Below the pieces are notes generated by a model. The model was not told the DNA's origin. It was given only the letters and a program-made list of their open reading frames with translations, and made no database searches. The translations under genes and the position numbers were made by a program. Of a DNA stretch of 13,127 nt, positions 1 to 7,044 are shown in pieces; the first letter of the stretch is position 1; each line of letters opens with the position of its first letter. The DNA is from Bacteroidetes bacterium UBA4416 (lineage in GTDB: Bacteria > Bacteroidota > Bacteroidia > B-17B0 > Aurantibacillaceae): the NCBI GenBank assembly GCA_002390745.1, contig DGQK01000057.1:1-13127 (forward strand), read 5' to 3'.

Positions 1-17
1 ATTCAGATACTAATATC

Positions 18-97
18 GTTTCTGTATGGGTGTGGTAGAATGAAGCCTGTCACGTCTCGTCACTGGTGACGAGAGGGTTCGAGTCCCGTCCAGACCG
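18..97 (+). pseudogene. Degenerate tRNA-Asp(GTC)-like sequence
   Basis: The 3' part matches a tRNA closely. There is a T-arm (stem around 73-77 and 85-89, loop TTCGAGT at 78-84), a 3' acceptor strand CCAGACC at 90-96 and a G discriminator at 97. CTGTCAC at 47-53 fits an Asp anticodon loop with anticodon GTC at 49-51. The 5' part is poor: TTTCTGT (19-25) pairs with only about four of the seven acceptor bases, and the D-arm is shortened although TAGAATG (36-42) remains. The segment between the anticodon and T arms is too long and forms a perfect 8-bp hairpin (55-62 with 67-74) that competes with the anticodon stem. CCA is not encoded. I read it as a decayed tRNA-Asp, but a remnant left by integration into a tRNA gene cannot be excluded. 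Confidence 0.55.
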
Positions 98-108
98 CGG
101 AAAAATGC

Positions 109-134
109 AAAAGGCGTCTTTGGGGCGCCTTTTT
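109..134 (+). terminator. Rho-independent terminator after the tRNA-like sequence
   Basis: AAAGGCG at 110-116 pairs perfectly with CGCCTTT at 126-132. The stem extends inward by a T-G and a C-G pair, and a run of five T follows (130-134). It sits 13 bases past the tRNA-like 3' end, where a tRNA terminator is expected, so the locus was probably a transcribed tRNA gene. Confidence 0.75.
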
Positions 135-278
135 AATTTGGCAAGGTGTTGAAGCTCTGTTTTTCATAAATGGGGACAGATTAAAAAAGAAGGATACTAA
201 GCAGCCGTAATTTGCATTTGCAAAACCGGTCGCCTAGGGTCCGCTGCCTTTGGCTGCAATCCAGTGAAGATCCAGCAT
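135..278. other. AT-rich intergenic region, nothing recognised
   Basis: This stretch lies between the terminator and the 3' end of the minus-strand peptidase pseudogene. I see no convincing ORF, promoter or strong hairpin. It contains a short repeat around 208-223 (ATTTGCAT followed by ATTTGCAA), which I regard as chance. Confidence 0.4.
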
Positions 279-1428
279 TTAGTGGTCATTGTTTTTGGTC
301 TTGCTATCCGGTTTTAAATACCGCAAAGTTTCTGTTCGCCAAAACTTATCCAGGTCGTTTTTGCCAATACTAAACACTTTGCAGATTGATTCCATCAGTT
401 TGCCGTTGTCCGGAGGGATTTCTAATAGTTTTTTTACGGCAGGGATTCCGCCTTTATCGTAGGCTAATTTGCAGAAAATCGCTCCTGTCGTATAGTATGC
501 CGCGTATTGCCATCCCCATGTTTTATGCAGTACGTCGGCAAATGTTACCGTGTCATTGTTGGCAATTTGCGAGGCAAGAATATTCGCTCGCTCTTCGAAT
601 GTTTTTTCCATTGTTCCGCCGTGCCAGGTTGCAAATCCTTCATTTATTAATCCGTGCCGTTCGTTGTCGGGAACAATCATGTGAACGAATTCGTGTGGAT
701 ACCATTCCGAGCCGAAGCCGCCCAGAAGTATTCTGTTATCATTCATGCCTATTCCGGTGGTATGGCCGGTGAAAAAAAAGTCAAAATTGAGAAGTCGTCC
801 TAACTCGTCACCATTCTCAGTAATATAAAAAGTCAAAGATCTTCCATTCGGGAAATTGAAAATCGTTTGTAATTCTGTTACAGAATTCGTTTGCTTTTTT
901 AGCTAATGTGTCATTAAAACGATGTTGTGGTGGATAAATGAATGTTATTTTTCCAACAGTTGTTCTTTTCCAGTTCTGCGTTAAGATAGGTAAGGCGTTC
1001 TTTAATTTCCATTTATCATTTTCTTTTACGGCGTATAATTTGGTGATGCACCAGGGATTCGATTTTCTATACGTCTCCTCAAGTCCATCTGCTGCGAATA
1101 GAGTTCTGATTGCATAAGCATCACGCTCCTTTTCAATAGACAGAATTGTGGGCTTGTAATAATTTAAAAGCTGCCTGGAAGAAAACTGATAAATAAAGAT
1201 ACGGGATAAGTCAACGTCCTTGTATAATTTTTTTTCGGCCTCATTCCAGTATGGATTGTTATAAATGCTGTCTGGCCGAGCATTCAGATAATTCGTCCAG
1301 AGCAGCGCAATTTCTCTTATTTCCTTTTTTGTGGTGTCAACTCTTGCATGAATCGTCATAGGGATCTGCTGGCACAAAGCCAAATTATATGTCAGCGGAA
1401 AAAGGAAAAAAAGTAGCCTTGGTTTCAT
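279..1428 (-). pseudogene. Frameshifted secreted HExxH (gluzincin-like) peptidase
   Basis: Two overlapping minus-strand frames appear to be one broken gene. The upstream part (1428 to 817) starts with a signal-peptide-like N-terminus (MKPRLLFFLFPL, then LALCQQ) and about 180 residues of no recognised domain. It runs into a stop at 817-819. The downstream frame continues through HEFVH (residues encoded near 681-695) and then LINEGFATWHGG, the arrangement of a zinc HExxH peptidase with a downstream Glu ligand. At the junction, minus-strand GACTTTTTATATT holds five T. Removing one T restores D-F-Y-I-T-E-N-G in a continuous frame, so a one-base insertion in a homopolymer is the simplest cause. 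The ATG at 1428 is preferred to an upstream one at 1497 because it places the signal peptide at the N-terminus. The intact product would be about 382 residues and exported. A sequencing error or programmed shift is possible; the exact family was not identified. Confidence 0.65.
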
Positions 1429-1686
1429 GGTCTTTATCGTGTCAGTATAGTCCTGTTGTCTTTTTAAGAGCGTTTTACAAAGACTGTTTACATCCACTCA
1501 GTATGATGAATGTACAACTATTCGGCCGATTTTACAAGACTGTTGGTAGCTGCCGATCTGAACGAGCTTAGCAACTTGTTTCGCGGGAAGATATAAAAAT
1601 CAATCTTCTGGATGTCCAATGACCATGAAAAGATGGATAGCAAACATTTGGAGTCCGGGGAGATCATTGCTGGAATTTACGGGATA

Positions 1687-1941
1687 CTACGCTGCATCCA
1701 GCAAGTCACTAATGTCCAGGTCCTTGATATAAGCGTGCAGCACATCGGAGTCTTCCTGGATCTCGATGGCGAGCACTTCTTTCTTGACTTTATCGGTATG
1801 AATTTCTACAAAAAAATGATCGAGTAAAAACAGGAGAATGATGCGGTCGGCTGTTTCTACAGTTCTGATCACTTCGCCGTAATTGAACATGAGCTCTATT
1901 TTATTGTCGGGGCCTAAGGCTGTGAAATAATTCTTTTCCAT
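1687..1941 (-). CDS. Small acidic hypothetical protein, 84 residues
   Basis: This encodes a small protein starting MEKNYFTALGPDNK, with alternating hydrophobic and charged residues (for example IILLFLLDHFFVEIH) and an acidic C-terminus (IKDLDISDLLDAA). There is no signal peptide, and the hydrophobic stretch is interrupted by D, H and E, so a soluble alpha/beta fold is more likely than a membrane segment. The ATG at 1941 has no clear Shine-Dalgarno sequence. An overlapping 71-codon plus-strand frame (1612-1827) reads less like a protein, so I prefer the minus-strand frame. The gene stands alone between the broken peptidase and the divergent permease gene. I do not recognise the family. Confidence 0.55.
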   Translation of the reverse strand: MEKNYFTALGPDNKIELMFNYGEVIRTVETADRIILLFLLDHFFVEIHTDKVKKEVLAIEIQEDSDVLHAYIKDLDISDLLDAA

Positions 1942-2108
1942 GATTTCCGTCTTTTTGTGTTATTCCTTATATAGCATCTATAGAACTTGATGCCAATCCT
2001 AAGTCTTGATTTTGAATGATATAGCATTTGCCTGGTAGTTGATATTCCTTTTTTGAGCGTTTTATTCAACAATTTCTCCGATGTTTGTGTTTCTCAGCAA
2101 AACTATTT

Positions 2109-3443
2109 ATGCAGGAACGACGCCTCGGGCTTTTACAGGCAACCGCCATCAATATGATCGACATGGTAGGCATCGGTCCTTTCATTACCCTGCCGATGGT
2201 GATCGGGATGATGAACGGCCCTTACTTCCTGTATGCATGGCTCGCAGGCGCATTGCTCTCCTTCGTGGACGCTATGATCTGGAGCGAGCTCGGAGCGGCT
2301 TTCCCAAAAGCCGGCGGCTCCTATAATTTTTTGAAAGAAGCGTATGGCACCACCAAAGCCGGAAAGCTCATGAGCTTTTTATTTGTGTGGCAAACCATGA
2401 TACAGGCGCCGCTCGTGATCGCCTCCGCATCCATAGGCTTTGCGGCTTACCTCTCTTACCTGGTTCCCTTGAGTACTCTTGCCTCCAAAGCCGTAAGTGG
2501 CGGCGTGGTCATTCTCATCATTGTGCTTCTGTATCGCCGCATTGAAACCATTGGCAGGATCAGCGTCCTGCTATGGCTCGGAGTCCTGTTCACACTTCTG
2601 TGGATCATCGGGGGAGGCTTTGCCCACGGGTATTTCTGGGAGCCGGTGAAGCACATCAATGATGGCCTTGTGGTAAATTATGCCTTTGTAGCGGCTATCG
2701 GCTTCTCGAGCGTGAAAACTATTTACAGCTACCTTGGCTATTACAACGTGTGCCACCTCGGCGGCGAAATTAAAGATCCGGCGAAGAACATTCCACGCAG
2801 CATGTTTATTTCCATTGCCGGTATTGCCGTGCTCTACCTCGCCATGAACATCAGCGTCACCAGTGTGATCCCCTGGTACGAAGCCAAAGACAGCGCTTAT
2901 GTCATCAGTGTTTTTATTCAAAGGCTTGCGGGCGATACAGCCGCCATTGTCATGACCTGCCTCGTACTCTGGGTGGCGTTTGCATCCGTGTTCTCGGCCA
3001 CGCTCGGTTATAGCCGCATTCCTTATGCCGCTGCGGTGGATGGCGCATTCTTCAAAGTGTTCGCTAAACTTCACCCCACGCGCCATTTCCCTTATGTGTC
3101 CCTTTTGTTCCTCGGAGGCGTGGCCTTTGTCTTCAGTTTACTCTTTAAGTTAAGCGACGTCATCAGTGCCATCCTGGCCATGCGTATCCTCGTCCAGTTC
3201 ATCGGGCAGGGCGTAGGTTTGATGCTGTTGCGCCAATCGCGGGGCAAAGCTGCTTTTCCCTATCGGATGCCCTTATTTCCCCTGCCCGTTTACCTGGCGA
3301 TTGCGTTGTGGGCCGGTATCCTGGTCTCTACCGGCTGGAAGATGGTTGCTTCAGGTCTTGCTGTGATTGCAGCCGGAACCCTTGTTTACATGATCAAGGC
3401 GAAGCGCAATGCAGAATGGCCCTTCCGCAGCCAAGATGCCTGA
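2109..3443 (+). CDS. APC-superfamily amino acid permease
   Basis: This is an inner-membrane secondary transporter of the amino acid-polyamine-organocation type, probably importing an amino acid or amine. The protein is about 444 residues with roughly 12 hydrophobic segments. The first holds the unwound-helix motif GIGPFITLP near residues 21-29, where APC proteins bind substrate backbone groups. WSELGAAFPKAGGSYNFLKEAYG follows, in short runs typical of the loop and start of helix 3 in this superfamily. LGGEIKDPAKNIPRS is the usual conserved loop between helices 6 and 7. The ATG at 2109 (MQERRLG) is preferred to a TTG at 2085. The gene precedes the AraC-type regulator, but a 300-base gap with a repeat argues against a shared operon. 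The substrate cannot be read from sequence. Confidence 0.88.
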   Translation: MQERRLGLLQATAINMIDMVGIGPFITLPMVIGMMNGPYFLYAWLAGALLSFVDAMIWSELGAAFPKAGGSYNFLKEAYGTTKAGKLMSFLFVWQTMIQAPLVIASASIGFAAYLSYLVPLSTLASKAVSGGVVILIIVLLYRRIETIGRISVLLWLGVLFTLLWIIGGGFAHGYFWEPVKHINDGLVVNYAFVAAIGFSSVKTIYSYLGYYNVCHLGGEIKDPAKNIPRSMFISIAGIAVLYLAMNISVTSVIPWYEAKDSAYVISVFIQRLAGDTAAIVMTCLVLWVAFASVFSATLGYSRIPYAAAVDGAFFKVFAKLHPTRHFPYVSLLFLGGVAFVFSLLFKLSDVISAILAMRILVQFIGQGVGLMLLRQSRGKAAFPYRMPLFPLPVYLAIALWAGILVSTGWKMVASGLAVIAAGTLVYMIKAKRNAEWPFRSQDA

Positions 3444-3506
3444 TCCGTGCTGTTTTGCGCCAGGTCTGTAGATTATTAGTTAACACCTTTCATTCGATAG
3501 ATATCA

Positions 3507-3593
3507 GGGCGTGCCCCTGCGGGTCAGGCTTTGCGTTCCAATTCCCGCGTAAGGAACAACGCGGGAGATTTCCACTTCAATCCTTCACGCAAG
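3507..3593 (-). repeat. Structured intergenic repeat, copy A
   Basis: This intergenic element lies between the permease and the regulator. TCCCGCGT (3543-3550) pairs perfectly with ACGCGGGA (3559-3566) across an 8-base loop, and TTGCGT (3531-3536) with ACGCAA (3587-3592) forms an enclosing stem. A small CCC/GGG hairpin lies at 3514-3523. Read on the minus strand it runs: TGCGT, AGGA, a GC-rich hairpin with TGTTCCTT in its loop region, then AAGCCTGACCCGCAGGGG and ACGCCC. The same order appears in the element near 7045-7160 on the opposite strand. It codes for nothing obvious and lacks a T-run for termination. Related GC-rich sequence may extend to about 3655, including the palindrome CTGCCCAGGCAG (3635-3646). 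Confidence 0.55.
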
Positions 3594-3762
3594 GTTTACC
3601 CGCGAGTTGGGTTTAAACAGCCCGCCCGGTTCTACTGCCCAGGCAGGCGGCCAAAATAAAAAGATAGTTCATCCTTCTGTAGAATGCAGGTGTGTTTTTT
3701 CAAATGGATACACTACCTTTATGCCCGGTAATCATTATTTGAATTATGTAACCCGCTCCTTC

Positions 3763-4671
3763 ATGGCTGCTGCTTCTTTGGAAGACTTTTATAAAGAAAC
3801 CTCGCTGGTGATCCCCGATGGGATCAGTAAAGAGATCGGACATTTCAATGTGTTCAATATCAGGGACATTAGCGCCCGCATGAAATCAGGCGACCGGGCC
3901 ATGCCATATAACCGCCGCGATTATTTTAAGATCAGCCTCATCCTTGGAAAGAACAGGGCAGAATATGCCGACAAGGTGATTGAGATCGGGAAGAGCGCTT
4001 TGCTCTTTGCTACCCCGAAGGTGCCCTATCACTATGTGCCTTATGATACCGGGCAGGCAGGCTATTTTTGCATTTTTACGGCTGATTTCCTGTGTAAGTT
4101 CCTCAAAGGCGTCGATCCCAACGAGCTGCCGATCTTCCAGCCCGGCGCCTATCCGGTGTTCCAGCTTGACGACAAAGCGGTAGAAGAGCTCACGGCCCTT
4201 TTTAAAAAGATCAGCGCGGAGCTCGCTTCGGATTACAGGTATAAATACGACCTCATCCGCACCTATGTGATGGAGCTGATCCATTACGGGCAAAAGTTGC
4301 AGCCGGCGTCTGCGCTTCATCATACGCACACAGCCTCTGCCCGTGTATCCTCGCTGTTTGTGGAGCTGCTCGAGCGGCAGTTTCCTATCGAGTCCATCCG
4401 GCAGAGGCTGGTCCTGCGCACGGCCAAAGATTATGCCGATCGCCTGTCGGTGCATGTGAATCACCTCAATAAGGTGCTGAAAGAGCATACCGGGAAAACA
4501 ACCACCGACATTATAAGCAGCCGCGTCATCCGTGAAGCCAAGATCCTTCTGAGGCAAACAGACTGGACGGTGTCTGAGATCGGCTGGTCATTGGGATTTG
4601 AAGAGGTGGCCCATTTTTCCAATTTCTTCAAAAAGCAAACGAAGCTTACCCCGCTTTCTTTCCGGTCCTGA
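3763..4671 (+). CDS. AraC-family transcriptional regulator
   Basis: This is a DNA-binding regulator of about 302 residues. The N-terminal ~190 residues, starting MAAASLEDFYKETS and including IGHFNVFNI, resemble the cupin-like sensing half of AraC proteins. The C-terminal ~100 residues carry the double helix-turn-helix: a first helix pair around YADRLSVHVNHLNKVLKEHTG, and a second with VIREAKILLRQTDWTVSEIG, then LGFEEVAHFSNFFKKQTKLTP, the standard AraC signature. The ATG at 3763 is favoured over in-frame ATG codons at 3721 and 3607 because it gives the usual family N-terminus, and a weak -7-like TACCTTTA overlaps the 3721 codon. The gene ends 89 bases before the dehydrogenase gene on the same strand. 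That gap contains a perfect dyad, so local control of the dehydrogenase is likely. The effector is unknown. Confidence 0.9.
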   Translation: MAAASLEDFYKETSLVIPDGISKEIGHFNVFNIRDISARMKSGDRAMPYNRRDYFKISLILGKNRAEYADKVIEIGKSALLFATPKVPYHYVPYDTGQAGYFCIFTADFLCKFLKGVDPNELPIFQPGAYPVFQLDDKAVEELTALFKKISAELASDYRYKYDLIRTYVMELIHYGQKLQPASALHHTHTASARVSSLFVELLERQFPIESIRQRLVLRTAKDYADRLSVHVNHLNKVLKEHTGKTTTDIISSRVIREAKILLRQTDWTVSEIGWSLGFEEVAHFSNFFKKQTKLTPLSFRS

Positions 4672-4682
4672 TCATTTGATTT

Positions 4683-4709
4683 TTGCAAATAACGGATTGC
4701 TATTTGCAA
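4683..4709 (+). promoter_or_regulatory. Perfect inverted repeat, candidate regulator operator
   Basis: TTGCAAATA at 4683-4691 and TATTTGCAA at 4701-4709 are exact inverted copies with a 9-base spacer, so the half-sites are centred 18 bases apart. It lies between the AraC-type regulator and the dehydrogenase, about 23 bases upstream of a -7-like box. The short TTTGCAA half-sites and AT-rich arms fit a protein-binding dyad better than a terminator, since no T-run follows. Binding by the adjacent regulator is inference. Confidence 0.5.
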
Positions 4710-4731
4710 GAGCATGGACGGGGGCATCCTG

Positions 4732-4739
4732 TAATTTTG
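4732..4739 (+). promoter_or_regulatory. Bacteroidota-type -7 box for the dehydrogenase gene
   Basis: TAATTTTG matches the TAnnTTTG -7 consensus of Bacteroidota promoters exactly. It lies 21 bases before the ATG at 4761, giving a short leader. TTTG at 4703-4706 is a possible -33 element, but the spacing (25 bases) is rather long. That TTTG lies within the right arm of the dyad, so a bound protein could affect polymerase access. Confidence 0.5.
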
Positions 4740-4760
4740 CTCCCATCAAACAATCAACTT

Positions 4761-5522
4761 ATGGAAACAGCAAAAATAGCCTTGATAACCGGCGGTAGCC
4801 GCGGACTAGGGAAGAACATGGCCTTAAGCCTGGCCAAAAAAGGAATAGATGTCATTATCACTTATCACAGCCGGCAGGACGAGGCCTTGGCTGTAGTGGA
4901 GGAAATAGAGCAGACGGGACGACGGGCAGCGGCTATACAGCTAAGCGCAGGAGAAACAAAACGCTTCGACGCTTTTTTCGAACAGCTAAAAACCATTCTG
5001 AAAGAAAGGTGTGGCGCAGAGCGCTTCGACTTTTTGGTAAACAATGCAGGGATTGGTATCAACAGCCCGATCGCTGCCATGACGGAGGAAGACTTCGACA
5101 GCCTGATGAACATTCATTTTAAAGGCGTTTATTTCCTCACGCAAAAGGCCCTGCCCCTGATGAACGATGGCGGTCGCATCATTAACCTGTCGAGCGGCCT
5201 GGCGCGCTTCACGGCACCGGGCTATTCGGCTTATGGAGCCATGAAAGGGGCAGTGGAAACGCTCACCCGGTATCAGGCCCGGGAGCTGGGGCCGCGCGGC
5301 ATTACCGTGAACGTAGTTGCTCCCGGCGCCATCGAAACCGATTTTGGCGGAGGTGCCGTGCGCGACAATCCACAGTACAATAAAATGGTGGCCGATTCCA
5401 CAGCGCTTGGTCGCGCAGGGGTTCCCGATGACATCGGGGGCGTGGTATCCTTTCTCTGCACCGAGGATGCCCGTTGGATCAATGCCCAGCGCATCGAAGT
5501 GTCCGGAGGCGCAAATTTATAG
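4761..5522 (+). CDS. Short-chain dehydrogenase/reductase (SDR)
   Basis: This is a cytoplasmic NAD(P)-dependent oxidoreductase of the classical SDR family, 253 residues, the usual length. The Rossmann cofactor motif TGGSRGLG is at residues 10-17, NNAG at 94-97, the catalytic Ser in INLSSG near 144-145 and YGAMK (YxxxK) with Tyr158 and Lys162. VAPGAIETDF near 187-195 is the usual PG motif, and the C-terminus ends SGGANL. The Arg in GGSRG is often linked to NADPH preference (inference). Substrate cannot be assigned, as many such proteins are annotated only as 3-oxoacyl-ACP-reductase-like. The ATG at 4761 starts the fold directly; an in-frame upstream ATG at 4683 would add 26 residues without domain content and overlap the dyad and promoter. 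The AraC-type regulator lies just upstream on the same strand. Confidence 0.92.
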   Translation: METAKIALITGGSRGLGKNMALSLAKKGIDVIITYHSRQDEALAVVEEIEQTGRRAAAIQLSAGETKRFDAFFEQLKTILKERCGAERFDFLVNNAGIGINSPIAAMTEEDFDSLMNIHFKGVYFLTQKALPLMNDGGRIINLSSGLARFTAPGYSAYGAMKGAVETLTRYQARELGPRGITVNVVAPGAIETDFGGGAVRDNPQYNKMVADSTALGRAGVPDDIGGVVSFLCTEDARWINAQRIEVSGGANL

Positions 5523-5558
5523 CATGCGACAGTAAAAAAACAGCCTTATTCAAATATC

Positions 5559-5587
5559 AAAAAGACAGTTTCACCAACTGTCTTTTT
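5559..5587. terminator. Bidirectional rho-independent terminator
   Basis: AAAAAGACAGTT (5559-5570) pairs perfectly with AACTGTCTTTTT (5576-5587) around the loop TCACC. The stem has a T-run on the plus strand and, by symmetry, on the minus strand. It sits between the convergent dehydrogenase and AHSA1-type genes and can end both transcripts. Confidence 0.85.
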
Positions 5588-5590
5588 TAA

Positions 5591-6025
5591 TTAACCTTGT
5601 TCTTCCACCACTTCTTTCAGCTTTTGAAGCACCTGTTCCCAGTTTTTGACCGCATGCGCCTTTTCTTCTTCGGTGGAGATGTTGTCCTGAGTTAAAGTCA
5701 CAAGAGTGCGGTCGTCCTCGTCGGATAATGTATAGGTGACGGTGTTGTAATTTTCCGGCTTGTCTTCCTTACCACTCATGGAGCTCCAGTAGGTGCTTTG
5801 AAACACGCTTTCCGGTTTCAGTTTTTTGATAAGGCCTTTGTCGTGGTAGGTTTTGCCCTTATACTCCCCTTCGTAAGTGATCGGGCTGCCTTCTTTCCAA
5901 TCGGTCGTTACGGTGGTGCCCATCAGGTATTGCCTGATAGAGGCGGGCGTGGTAATGGCTTTCCATACCTTTGCCGGTGTGGCTTTGATGGTAATGGACG
6001 TTTCTGCGGTTAAATTCTGATTCAT
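5591..6025 (-). CDS. SRPBCC / AHSA1-like domain protein
   Basis: This is a 144-residue cytoplasmic protein of the START/Bet v1-like SRPBCC superfamily, AHSA1-like (the C-terminal domain of the Hsp90 co-chaperone Aha1). It begins with a beta strand (SITIKATPAKVWKAITTP), the hallmark opening of the family, followed by DWKEGSPITYEGEYKGK and the strands VTYTLSDEDDRTLVTLTQDN. The C-terminal helix (AVKNWEQVLQKLKEVVEE) closes the cavity. Such bacterial proteins usually bind small hydrophobic ligands, and their roles are rarely known. The ATG at 6025 is preferred to one at 6064, because the 13 extra residues lie outside the domain. It is transcribed alone, converging on the dehydrogenase gene and divergent from the Sel1 gene. 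There is no catalytic signature. Confidence 0.88.
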   Translation of the reverse strand: MNQNLTAETSITIKATPAKVWKAITTPASIRQYLMGTTVTTDWKEGSPITYEGEYKGKTYHDKGLIKKLKPESVFQSTYWSSMSGKEDKPENYNTVTYTLSDEDDRTLVTLTQDNISTEEEKAHAVKNWEQVLQKLKEVVEEQG

Positions 6026-6148
6026 AGCATCGGTGTTTTTGGTACAAGGGAAAGATTCAAACAACAGGCCTGGTTTAATACCGCATTATTGGAGAAAATA
6101 AATTCATTTTTAATTTACTATGGATTAAAATCCACAACCGTTTTTTCT

Positions 6149-6156
6149 TAGTTTCG
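6149..6156 (+). promoter_or_regulatory. Possible -7 box for the Sel1-repeat gene
   Basis: TAGTTTCG differs from TAnnTTTG at one position and lies only 12 bases before the first ATG, which would make the message nearly leaderless. No convincing -33 element was found. This is weak support. Confidence 0.25.
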
Positions 6157-6167
6157 ATAAAAAATGA

Positions 6168-6938
6168 ATGATGAACGATTCACCCAATCCCGAACAACTC
6201 TATGAGGAAGCCAGGACACTACTGATCATTTCCCAGGCTACCCTGAACGAAGGCACCGTAACGGAAGCCTATGAACTCCTGAAGCGGGCGGCAGACCAAG
6301 GCCATAGCCGCGCCGCCTATGATTATGCCAATTACCGTTATTATAAGCAGGGAGATCATAACGACGCTTTTACTTATGTGCAGAAAGCGCTCGGCGACGA
6401 TCCGGAAGGCAAAGCCCATTACCTGCTGGGGCTATTATACTATCATGGTAAAGCCTGCGACAAGAACGATCTCAAAAGTTATGAGCTGCACCGGGAAGCA
6501 GCAGAAAGGGGCAACCCGGACGCCATGTTCGAGCTGTATGTGTATTACTCGCAGGGAATAGGCTGTGATATCAATCACGGCAAAGCCTTCGAATGGAATG
6601 CCAAAGCTGCAGAAGCAGACCACTACAGAGCTTGTTTCAACATGGGCTGGTTTTATGAAACCGGAACCAACGTGGAACAGGACCTGGAGAAAGCCTTCCG
6701 GTATTACCAGACCGCGTCGGCCAATGGCAATGGCAAAGCTACGGCCTATGTGGGGGTGATGTATGAAAAAGGAATGGTAGAGCCGGAGGAAACCCTGGAT
6801 GAAAACGGTGACTGGGACGAGGAGAAGGCCCGGAAGATCGCCTATACCTGGTACCGCAAGGCAGAGAACGAACAGGATTTTTACATGATTGATGATTACC
6901 TCGATAGCCTCGGCTTGTACTATGATAACGAGGAATAG
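6168..6938 (+). CDS. Sel1-like (TPR-type) repeat protein
   Basis: This 256-residue protein is built of Sel1-like repeats, paired helices of about 36 residues related to TPRs that act as protein-protein scaffolds. Repeat units can be seen at AYELLKRAADQGHSRAAYDYANYRYY, LKSYELHREAAERGNPDAMFELYVYYSQG, KAFEWNAKAAEADHYRACFNMGWFYETG and KAFRYYQTASANGNGKATAYVGVMYEKG (each described in pieces; the A-A-x-x-G-x-x-x-A pattern recurs). A last, partial unit is interrupted by an acidic insert (EETLDENGDWDEEKAR). There is no signal peptide or membrane segment, so it is probably cytoplasmic. ATG codons at 6168 and 6171 both fit. It converges on the two-component operon. Its partner is unknown and the neighbours do not suggest one. 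Confidence 0.85.
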   Translation: MMNDSPNPEQLYEEARTLLIISQATLNEGTVTEAYELLKRAADQGHSRAAYDYANYRYYKQGDHNDAFTYVQKALGDDPEGKAHYLLGLLYYHGKACDKNDLKSYELHREAAERGNPDAMFELYVYYSQGIGCDINHGKAFEWNAKAAEADHYRACFNMGWFYETGTNVEQDLEKAFRYYQTASANGNGKATAYVGVMYEKGMVEPEETLDENGDWDEEKARKIAYTWYRKAENEQDFYMIDDYLDSLGLYYDNEE

Positions 6939-7044
6939 GCAGATGAAAATAGATAAATTGTTTTATCAGAAAATACATTGCCGGGTGCTGTGATAAAAAG
7001 TAGCAGTGTTCGCTAATCTATAGACTTATTTTTCATTGAGACAT

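Noticed and set aside
171..182. TGGGGACAGATT resembles end sequences near some Y1/REP-associated transposases.
   Set aside because: There is a single short match with no hairpin, no partner copy and no transposase.
1969..2028. ATATAGCAT occurs near 1969 and 2019 in the intergenic region before the permease gene.
   Set aside because: It is a short AT-rich repeat with a spacing of about 50 bases, and nothing ties it to a regulator.
2571..3086. A 171-codon minus-strand frame inside the permease gene.
   Set aside because: It is a shadow of a well-supported APC permease, with composition typical of antisense reading.
3886..4557. A 223-codon minus-strand frame inside the AraC-type regulator.
   Set aside because: The plus-strand frame carries clear AraC motifs, and the antisense frame shows none.
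6961..6998. TTTTATCA and TGATAAAA form an inverted repeat after the Sel1 gene.
   Set aside because: The loop is 22 bases, the stem is AT-only except one pair, and no T-run follows on the plus strand, so it is unlikely to terminate.
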